A stretch of 8,947 nt of DNA from contig JAHDBK010000125.1 of assembly GCA_020630455.1 (NCBI GenBank), positions 1 through 8,947 on the forward strand, written 5' to 3'. Positions 1 to 6,179 of this stretch are shown one piece after another; the stretch's first letter is position 1, and the number at the start of each line of letters is the position of its first letter. The DNA comes from Saprospiraceae bacterium. Lineage in GTDB: Bacteria > Bacteroidota > Bacteroidia > Chitinophagales > Saprospiraceae. A program made the translations under genes and the position numbers. The notes beneath the pieces were generated by a model. That model did not search any database. It was given only the letters and a program-made list of their open reading frames with translations, and was not told where the DNA came from.

Positions 1-5
1 TTTGA

Positions 6-21
6 GTTTATCGGGATAAAC
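6..21. repeat. Short perfect palindrome (7-2-7) at the left edge
   Basis: GTTTATC at 6-12 and GATAAAC at 15-21 are exact reverse complements around a GG centre. As RNA it would form about six pairs with a CGGG tetraloop. Neither strand has a convincing T-run after it, so it is not a good intrinsic terminator. It could be a protein-binding site or the end of the transcript unit that lies left of the window. It lies far upstream of the next gene (start 296). Confidence 0.35.
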
Positions 22-96
22 AATAAAATATTTATAAAGACAAGTTCTTAATACATTGATTATCATAAAGATTAAAATTTAAACATGATCTTAATA

Positions 97-257
97 GACC
101 TTATTCTTAAAATTTTTTATGAAAGGAAAAATAAAGATTTTTAAGATAATCAAGGAAGGCCCGCAGCCTAATAGCCATAGCTATTAAGGCGAGGACGTAG
201 CGTAGAGTGGCTTAAAAAGATTATTTTGAGCCATAATAATTTTTTGGGAATAAGGTC
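97..257. repeat. Nested inverted-repeat element with 5-bp flanking direct repeats (MITE-like, or a structured leader)
   Basis: The left end (97-112, GACCTTATTCTTAAAA) pairs with the right end (242-257, TTTTGGGAATAAGGTC): ten Watson-Crick pairs, two G-T pairs, then four more A-T pairs. Inside are a second inverted repeat (TTTTTAAG 138-145 with CTTAAAAA 211-218) and a central hairpin (166-190). TAATA occurs directly on both sides (92-96 and 258-262), as a target-site duplication would. No open reading frame fills the 161 bp. Seen: nested symmetry and the direct repeat. Inferred: a non-autonomous transposable element or an interspersed palindromic repeat. The alternative is a long structured 5' leader for the gene starting at 296. 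The flanking repeat is short and A+T-rich, so chance is possible. Confidence 0.5.
166..190. repeat. Central hairpin in a G+C-rich core
   Basis: TAATAGC (169-175) and GCTATTA (180-186) are exact reverse complements around the loop CATA. GCC (166-168) and GGC (188-190) extend the stem past one unpaired A (187), giving ten pairs. The surrounding 151-210 has 33 G/C in 60 bases by count, against 9 in 60 for 61-120, so the core differs sharply in composition from its flanks. It forms the apex of the larger 97-257 element. There is no T-run after it on either strand, which argues against a simple terminator. Confidence 0.55.
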
Positions 258-295
258 TAATAAAAAGAAATTATAGAGAAAATCACAATTAGCAA

Positions 296-3250
296 ATGCT
301 ATTAAAATATAATATAATGAAGTTGTTCGGTATTGTCGCTTTTACGATGGCTATTTTTACTTTTCCTACCTTTACTCATCAAGAAATTAAAACCTCAAAA
401 TATGATGACCCCGAATATTTAGCTCAAGAAAATGATTGGGTAGAAAGAAAATTTAATTCATTGACAGAGGATGAAAGAATTGGTCAATTATTCATGATTA
501 GAGCTCATTCTGATAAAGGAGCTGAACATATAGCTTCTGTAGAAAGGATGATTAAAGATTATCATGTTGGAGGATTGTGTTTTTTTCAAGGAACTCCTGA
601 AAAACAAGTAGAACTTATCAATCAATACCAAGGATTAAGTCCTAAAATTCCCATAATGATTTCTATGGATGCAGAATGGGGATTGGGAATGCGTTTTAAA
701 AGTGATGCCTTAAGTTATCCTAGACAATTGATGCTTGGAGCGATTCAAGATAATGCCCTTATTTATGATATGGGAAAACAAGTAGCTAAAGAATTGAGAA
801 GGGTAGGAACTCATATCAATTTTGCACCTGTTGTTGATGTGAATAATAATCCAAATAATCCTGTGATTAATGACCGTTCATTTGGCGAAGACAGGTATAA
901 TGTTACATCAAAAAGTTATATGTATATGAAGGGAATGCAAGACCACCAAGTAATGGCTTGTGCTAAACATTTTCCTGGGCATGGTGATACCGATGTAGAT
1001 TCTCATTTAGATTTACCCCAAATTTTACATAGTAGAGCTAGATTAGATAGTGTTGAAATGTATCCATTTCAAGTATTATCTCAACATGGAGTACAAAGCA
1101 TGATGATTGCTCATTTATTTATTCCCAATATCGATAATACAGCTAATTTACCTACTACTCTTTCTCCCAAGGCCATTACTGAAATATTAAAAGGAGAAAT
1201 GAATTTTGATGGCTTGATTTTTACAGATGGTTTAGGAATGAAAGGTGTTACAAAACACCATCAACCTGGAGAATTGGAAGTAAAAGCATTACAAGCTGGG
1301 AATGATGTTTTATTATTACCTGAAAATGTTCCTGCGGCTTTCTCTAAAATTAAAGAAGCCATGAATAATGGAACTTTAGATATTGATAAAATTAATGCGA
1401 CCGTTAAGAAAATACTGAAAGCAAAATATAGATTAGGATTGACTTCTTTTAGTCCTATTCCAGTCCATAATGTAAGAGCAGATGTAACAGGTCCTGCTTC
1501 GCAAATAATGAAAAGAAAACTCATAGAAAACGCAATAACATTAGTAAGAACTAAAGAGTCTTCATTACCTATTAAAGATGTAACTAAAAAAATGGCATCT
1601 TTATCAATTGGTTCTACCAATAAAACGACTTTTCAAGATTATTTATCTAAATATACCTATTTGAGTCATTTCCAAGCGAATAATAAAGTGAGTAATGCTT
1701 CAACATTAATATCAAAATTAAAAGATTATGATGAAGTAATAGTAGGAATTCATGATATGAGTAGCAGGTCATCTAAGAATTTTGGAATTGATATGGCGAC
1801 TGTGAATTTTTTAAATCAATTGCAATCTGTTACAAAAGTACATTTAGTTGTTTTTGGAAATCCATATAGTCTAAAGTTTTTTGATGGAATAGATAATGTT
1901 TTAGAATGTTACAATGAAGATGAAATTACACAAATTGTAGCAGCAAGCGCTGTATTTGGAGCCATTCCAATCAAAGGAAAGTTACCAATAACCGCTTCTT
2001 ATAAAAGTAAGTACGGTGATGGTGTTGAAACAGAAAGCCTAATGAGATTGCAATATGATATTCCTGAAAGTGTTGGTTTGAATTCTTCAATTTTAGCTCA
2101 TATTGATACTATTGCCCAAGAAGCAATGGATCAAAAAGCTACTCCAGGTATGCAAGTATTAGTAGCAAGAAAAGGAAGAGTAGTCTATCACCAAGCTTAT
2201 GGTTATCATACATATAGCAAAAAATCTAAAGTAACGAAAGAAGATATTTATGATGTAGCCTCTATTACTAAAATTGCAGCTACAACGATGTCGGTAATGA
2301 AAATGCATGATGATGGTGAAATGGATATCAATAGTAATATGGGTAATTGTCTAGAAGATTGTTTGGGTACAAATAAAGCGAATTTGAATATTAGAGATGT
2401 CATGTCTCATACGGCTAGATTAAAACCTTGGATTCCTTTTTATGAAAATACTATTACTAAGAGTAAAAAACCTTCCAAAAAATATTATTCTAAAACTCAA
2501 ACGGCCGAATGTAATATTTGTGTAACTCAAAATCTTTACATCAAAGAATCTTATTTGCCAAATATTTGGAATGAAATTTATGAGTCTGAATTAAGAGATA
2601 CAGACTCTTATAGATATAGTGATTTAGGTTTTATTATGTTGGGTAGAGCGATTGCTGAAAAAAGTAAAATGGGTTTAGATAATTATACGTATCAGAATTT
2701 TTATAGACCATTAGGTATGCAAAAAACGGGTTTTAATCCTTTGAATCGTTTTTCAAAAAATCAAATCATTCCTTCTGATGAAGATAATTATTTTAGAAGG
2801 CAAACTATTCATGGTAATGTACATGATATGGGGGCCGCTATGATGGGAGGAGTCGCTGGTCATGCTGGTTTATTTACGGATGCCAATGATTTAGCTATAT
2901 TCCTTCAAATGTTATTGAATAAAGGATATTATGGTGGAGAACAGTATGTCGAACCTTCTACTTTAAGTACCTTCACAACACGTCATCATAAAACCACGAG
3001 AAGAGGTTTAGGTTTTGATATGAAAGAAACCAACACTGCTAAAGATTGTAATATGTCAGAAAGAGCTTCATATTATACTTATGGACACACAGGTTTTACA
3101 GGAACGGCTGTTTGGGTTGACCCGCAATATGATTTGGTATTCATATTTTTAACCAATCGTACTTATCCTAATATGAATAATTTTAAATTAAATAAATTAG
3201 ATATTAGACCTAGAATTCAGACGGTGGTTTATGAGGCAATGGAATATTAG
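296..3250 (+). CDS. Exported beta-N-acetylhexosaminidase (GH3, NagZ-type) fused to a serine beta-lactamase-fold domain
   Basis: The 984-residue protein is predicted to remove terminal GlcNAc from peptidoglycan fragments; a second serine-hydrolase domain could act on stem peptides or esters. Residues 1-28 are a hydrophobic export signal without a lipobox cysteine. The GH3 domain covers about 50-385: NDRSFGED at 192-199, the NagZ signature KHFPGHGDTDVDSH at 224-237 with the Asp235/His237 acid-base dyad, and the likely nucleophile Asp311 in FTDGLGMKG. A second GH3-type domain spans about 400-575. The beta-lactamase/DD-peptidase fold spans about 595-984 with SxxK at 656-659 (SITK), Tyr774 in YSD, and HTG at 931-933, so both catalytic sets look intact. 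Met8 (base 317) is an equally good start and gives a more typical signal peptide; no clear Shine-Dalgarno decides between them. Unlike E. coli NagZ, which is cytosolic, this protein should act in the periplasm. The fusion is a known Bacteroidota architecture. Confidence 0.93.
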   Translation: MLLKYNIMKLFGIVAFTMAIFTFPTFTHQEIKTSKYDDPEYLAQENDWVERKFNSLTEDERIGQLFMIRAHSDKGAEHIASVERMIKDYHVGGLCFFQGTPEKQVELINQYQGLSPKIPIMISMDAEWGLGMRFKSDALSYPRQLMLGAIQDNALIYDMGKQVAKELRRVGTHINFAPVVDVNNNPNNPVINDRSFGEDRYNVTSKSYMYMKGMQDHQVMACAKHFPGHGDTDVDSHLDLPQILHSRARLDSVEMYPFQVLSQHGVQSMMIAHLFIPNIDNTANLPTTLSPKAITEILKGEMNFDGLIFTDGLGMKGVTKHHQPGELEVKALQAGNDVLLLPENVPAAFSKIKEAMNNGTLDIDKINATVKKILKAKYRLGLTSFSPIPVHNVRADVTGPASQIMKRKLIENAITLVRTKESSLPIKDVTKKMASLSIGSTNKTTFQDYLSKYTYLSHFQANNKVSNASTLISKLKDYDEVIVGIHDMSSRSSKNFGIDMATVNFLNQLQSVTKVHLVVFGNPYSLKFFDGIDNVLECYNEDEITQIVAASAVFGAIPIKGKLPITASYKSKYGDGVETESLMRLQYDIPESVGLNSSILAHIDTIAQEAMDQKATPGMQVLVARKGRVVYHQAYGYHTYSKKSKVTKEDIYDVASITKIAATTMSVMKMHDDGEMDINSNMGNCLEDCLGTNKANLNIRDVMSHTARLKPWIPFYENTITKSKKPSKKYYSKTQTAECNICVTQNLYIKESYLPNIWNEIYESELRDTDSYRYSDLGFIMLGRAIAEKSKMGLDNYTYQNFYRPLGMQKTGFNPLNRFSKNQIIPSDEDNYFRRQTIHGNVHDMGAAMMGGVAGHAGLFTDANDLAIFLQMLLNKGYYGGEQYVEPSTLSTFTTRHHKTTRRGLGFDMKETNTAKDCNMSERASYYTYGHTGFTGTAVWVDPQYDLVFIFLTNRTYPNMNNFKLNKLDIRPRIQTVVYEAMEY

Positions 3251-3258
3251 TGATACAA

Positions 3259-3747
3259 TTAAATGGTTTCAAAAAAACCTGTTTTTCTATTTTTTCTTAC
3301 TTCTTGCCAGTCAAAACACCTCCCATTCATCGCTATGAAAACTCCTGGAGGATTGCATTGTGCAAATGCCATCGCTGCTCCTAGATTGAAGAAACCATCA
3401 GATGAAGTACCAAAGGCATAAGGAATCATCGCACCAAATAAAATAATGGTTTTGTTGGGTATGGGATTTTCTGCTAAATATTTTGCAGTATCAACCATGG
3501 TATCTGTACCATGAGTGATAATGATGTTTTCAGAATTGCACCTTTTACAATTATGAGCTATTATTTCTCTATCATCTTCTGTCATTTCCAAACTATCTAC
3601 CATCATTAAGGTTTTAATATCCACATCAAGAGTACAACGCCCTCTTTCCAACATATCCTGTAAATGCGTATCCTTAAAATACAATTCCCCTGTAATAAAA
3701 TTATATTCTTTGTCAAAAGTGCCTCCCGTAATGAATATTTGAATCAT
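3259..3747 (-). CDS. Short stand-alone asparaginase N-terminal-domain protein
   Basis: The 162-residue protein matches only the N-terminal catalytic domain of type I/II L-asparaginases, which are usually about 330 residues. Visible motifs are GGTFDK at 8-13 (first threonine loop, Thr10), THGTDTM at 78-84 (second threonine-aspartate motif, Thr81/Asp82), GAMIP at 105-109, and SSDGFFNLGAAMAFAQ at 115-130, which corresponds to the conserved S-x-D-G-x-x-N-L helix. The C-terminal domain, needed for the usual dimer active sites, is absent; the frame ends with a normal TAA and no remnant follows. Single-domain versions of this length are, as far as I recall, a recurrent family, so I do not call it a pseudogene. 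There is no signal peptide, so it should be cytosolic. Substrate and activity are not known. It is last in the minus-strand block, 72 bp after the zinc-ribbon gene, and ends 8 bp from the convergent NagZ-type gene. Confidence 0.85.
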   Translation of the reverse strand: MIQIFITGGTFDKEYNFITGELYFKDTHLQDMLERGRCTLDVDIKTLMMVDSLEMTEDDREIIAHNCKRCNSENIIITHGTDTMVDTAKYLAENPIPNKTIILFGAMIPYAFGTSSDGFFNLGAAMAFAQCNPPGVFIAMNGRCFDWQEVRKNRKTGFFETI

Positions 3748-3819
3748 ATTTTAAGATAATATATTTATATTAATAATAACAAAAAGTCTTTATATTTAGA
3801 TAATTGATAACTAATAAAA

Positions 3820-4929
3820 CTACCTACTCTGTAAATATTGAGCTAAGAATACAAAAGATAAGACAAATAATACACACATCAATACAGCAAATGCTACTTT
3901 AAAAGGTGAAATGGGTTTTTTGCCCCCAACTTTACCAGTTTGACCATTAATTGTAAAATGATAAATTTTATTTTGGTATTTATAAGAACTAATCCAAACA
4001 GGTAAGATTATATGTTTAAATGTTTTCAAGTATTTTTCAGTACTAATTGAAAGTCCCCTTTGAGTATCTCCTCCTAATTCAATTGAGCATAAATGTCTCA
4101 ATCTTTTATCCATTATATCATCTGCTTTTTCATAGCCTTCATCAACTTCTATTTTATATATTTCACCTTCCCATCCCAACATGAGTTTTGGGTCATAATT
4201 CACGACCTCATCTAATCTATATGGAAAAATACGATGCACTTCTCCTTGTTTTAATCCATGTGATGCAACGACCAATACATCATCAAAAAAATGATTTAAA
4301 GTACCACGTTTACTTTCCCATCTTGTTTTTTGAACTTGTCTAGTTTGCATTTCTCCATTAACTCGTACAGTTTCCGTTACATAATAATGGTACCCTGCTT
4401 GTCCCGACCATTGAGATTCGGTATGAGCATCATAAGTCCAAAAAGGAATATAAATACCGTGTAAATCTTCGATAGCTGCTAGCCTTTTGAGTTTGTTTGG
4501 ATGGAACCAGCCTTTTTTTATCCATTTTTTAAATTGTTCTTCTGCAAGAGCTCTTGATATTAAAAAAGGAATAATGCCAGCTGGCTTAATATATTGATGG
4601 TCAAATGCTTCTACATTTACATTTTGAGAACCACAAAAGCCACATTTGACTTTAATCTGATCGCTTTCAACCATGAATTTTGAGCCACAACTATTACAAT
4701 CAAATACTTTTTTACCTAGATTTTCAACAATTTGCTTAGGAGCATCAGCAATGGCTTCTTCTAATGGGTTTTCAATGATTTGGTCATTAGCTCTTGAATA
4801 ATCTTCTGAAAATCCACAGTATCCACAAGCTACCTTTTGTTTTTCAGCAGAGTACATCAACCTTCCTCCACAACTTGGACAAGGATACTGGTATGCTTTT
4901 TTTATTTGTTCTTCATTAAAATCTGCCAA
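3820..4929 (-). CDS. Double zinc-ribbon protein with a C-terminal membrane anchor, function unknown
   Basis: The 369-residue protein starts with two treble-cysteine ribbons: C17-x2-C20 with C35-x2-C38, and C78-x2-C81 with C96-x2-C99. Each second half has the form CGYCG or CGFCG, typical of rubredoxin/TFIIB-like zinc ribbons. A middle region (about 115-335) rich in aromatic residues contains IPFWTYDAHTESQWSGQ-type sequence (136-onward) seen in bacterial proteins often labelled TFIIB-type zinc ribbon or, misleadingly, helicase PriA; no helicase motifs are present. Residues about 343-365 form one transmembrane helix close to the C-terminus, so most of the chain should face the cytoplasm. The start is TTG at 4927-4929: an in-frame TAG lies two codons upstream, and the first in-frame ATG (Met25) would cut into the first ribbon. 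I cannot assign a role; zinc-dependent protein or nucleic-acid contact is only inference. Confidence 0.85.
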   Translation of the reverse strand: MADFNEEQIKKAYQYPCPSCGGRLMYSAEKQKVACGYCGFSEDYSRANDQIIENPLEEAIADAPKQIVENLGKKVFDCNSCGSKFMVESDQIKVKCGFCGSQNVNVEAFDHQYIKPAGIIPFLISRALAEEQFKKWIKKGWFHPNKLKRLAAIEDLHGIYIPFWTYDAHTESQWSGQAGYHYYVTETVRVNGEMQTRQVQKTRWESKRGTLNHFFDDVLVVASHGLKQGEVHRIFPYRLDEVVNYDPKLMLGWEGEIYKIEVDEGYEKADDIMDKRLRHLCSIELGGDTQRGLSISTEKYLKTFKHIILPVWISSYKYQNKIYHFTINGQTGKVGGKKPISPFKVAFAVLMCVLFVLSFVFLAQYLQSR

Positions 4930-5015
4930 AACCTAATTTTTTTAATAAAAATATAATTTTAAATCAATATTATATAATGTTTTAGACAATGCAAATAAAT
5001 TTATCGATTATTATT

Positions 5016-6071
5016 TTATCTAATGCCTTTTTTTCTCAAATATGCATAATATCGTTGTGCATTTGCATTGTGTTGATTGAGTGTTTTTGCAAAAGCGTGT
5101 TCTTTGGGTTGCTCATCTATATTCTTTGGTGGTTTAGCACAAAAATAAAGATAATCATGAATTTCATAATCTAAAACGGCATCAATAGATGAAATAGAAG
5201 CCATCATGATTGGACCAGGTGGCAATCCTCCATACATATAAGTATTGTATGGCGAATCAAATTCCTTATGCCAGTTCAAAACGCGTTTTGCATCAAAATC
5301 TCTAGTACCAAATTTTAATGTAGGGTCTGCTTGCAAAAGCATTCCTATTTTCAGTCTATTCAAATAAACACCAGCTACGGTTGGTTTCTCAGGTTTATAA
5401 TTGGTTTCTCCTTCAACTATCGAAGCCAATGTATACACTTCTTTTTGACTTAATTTTAATAAGTCCGCTTTTCTCTTTCTTTCATCTGTCCAAAATGCTT
5501 GATGTTCTTTAACCATTCTTTTCCAAAATTCTTCTGCATTAGTATTCCAAAAAAATTGATAAGTATTGGGAATAATATAAGTCATGGCATTTTCAATATC
5601 TGTATCATACCTACTTAAATAACTTTTATTATTAAATAAAGAAACAATAGATAAAGAATCAGCTTCTATCACTTTAGATACCTTACTGGCGATATCTTCA
5701 GGTAGACGACCATAAGATAAGGTAACATTGACAGGGCTTTGTTTTCCCGCTCTTAATAACTGAATTATTTCTCTATTAGTCATTAATGGACTCAATTTGA
5801 AACGACCTGCTCTCATGCTTTGTCTTTTATCAAATTTCATCAATTGAGCCGCTTTTTTAAATGAAGATACATCTTTAATAAATTGACCATCTTCTAAAAT
5901 TTTTAGAATACTTTCATAACTACTTCCTGTAGGAATATGTATATATGGATTACTCAATTTTTCGGGTACATTAGTTCCATAAATAGCTTTGTAAGTAGGG
6001 TAGCCCCAGAATCCTACAATTGCTATAATTATTAAAAAAAATAAAAAAAGAAATCTCAGTATTTTACTCAT
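5016..6071 (-). CDS. mltG: Endolytic murein transglycosylase MltG (YceG-like)
   Basis: MltG is an inner-membrane lytic transglycosylase that cleaves nascent glycan strands and is thought to terminate their polymerisation. The protein has 351 residues, near the 340 of E. coli MltG. A single N-terminal membrane helix (about 5-23) anchors it, a LysM-like subdomain follows (about 42-112), and the catalytic YceG domain fills the rest. The family motif ASIVEGET (216-223) carries the catalytic Glu220, matching E. coli Glu218. Other conserved blocks are IPNTY (167-171), AGVYLNRL (233-240), LQADPTLKFG (246-255), SPYNTYMYGGLPPGPI (273-288) and the closing HAFAKT (325-330). The gene lies 108 bp after aroC and 86 bp before the zinc-ribbon gene. 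Its role fits with the NagZ-type muropeptide enzyme nearby, but the two are on opposite strands and not in one operon. Confidence 0.96.
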   Translation of the reverse strand: MSKILRFLFLFFLIIIAIVGFWGYPTYKAIYGTNVPEKLSNPYIHIPTGSSYESILKILEDGQFIKDVSSFKKAAQLMKFDKRQSMRAGRFKLSPLMTNREIIQLLRAGKQSPVNVTLSYGRLPEDIASKVSKVIEADSLSIVSLFNNKSYLSRYDTDIENAMTYIIPNTYQFFWNTNAEEFWKRMVKEHQAFWTDERKRKADLLKLSQKEVYTLASIVEGETNYKPEKPTVAGVYLNRLKIGMLLQADPTLKFGTRDFDAKRVLNWHKEFDSPYNTYMYGGLPPGPIMMASISSIDAVLDYEIHDYLYFCAKPPKNIDEQPKEHAFAKTLNQHNANAQRYYAYLRKKGIR

Positions 6072-6104
6072 TTTATATAGTTTAAATAATTTTAACTTTT
6101 GTGA

Positions 6105-6131
6105 AATAATAAAGAGTTTTCTTTATTATTT
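6105..6131. terminator. Inverted repeat between aroC and mltG, possible weak terminator
   Basis: AATAATAAAG (6105-6114) and CTTTATTATT (6121-6130) are exact reverse complements around AGTTTT; A6104 and T6131 add an eleventh pair. In the aroC/mltG direction the stem is followed by CAC rather than a T-run, so termination would be weak. The stem has only one G-C pair. It lies downstream of the possible mltG promoter at 6157-6164, so it might instead sit in the mltG leader. A chance product of A+T richness is possible. Confidence 0.35.
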
Positions 6132-6156
6132 TTATGATATTAAAAATTTTTATAAA

Positions 6157-6164
6157 CAAAGATA
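6157..6164 (-). promoter_or_regulatory. Possible Bacteroidota -7 element upstream of mltG
   Basis: On the minus strand this reads TATCTTTG, an exact match to the TAnnTTTG consensus used by the Bacteroidota primary sigma factor. It is about 86 bases before the mltG start, in the aroC-mltG gap. I see no good TTG-type -33 element at the usual distance, so the call is tentative. If real, mltG and the genes after it can be transcribed independently of aroC. Confidence 0.3.
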
Positions 6165-6179
6165 AACTATTGAATTGAT

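Noticed and set aside
1261..1620. 119-codon minus-strand open frame
   Set aside because: It lies fully inside the NagZ-type gene on the opposite strand and shows no recognisable domain; the plus-strand frame has clear family motifs.
3259..3747. Asparaginase-domain gene as a truncated pseudogene
   Set aside because: The frame is intact with normal start and stop and conserved motifs. No remnant of the missing C-terminal domain is seen after the stop, where the convergent gene's end follows at once.
4969..4994. E. coli-like TATAAT (4969-4974) and TTGCAT (4989-4994) on the minus strand before the zinc-ribbon gene
   Set aside because: The spacer is only 14 bases and Bacteroidota primary sigma factors use a different -7 consensus; in A+T-rich DNA this match is not informative.
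4989..5174. 61-codon hydrophobic plus-strand open frame, possible small membrane protein
   Set aside because: Most of it is antisense to the conserved C-terminal coding of mltG, and the hydrophobicity follows from the A+T-rich reverse complement. No promoter or independent support.
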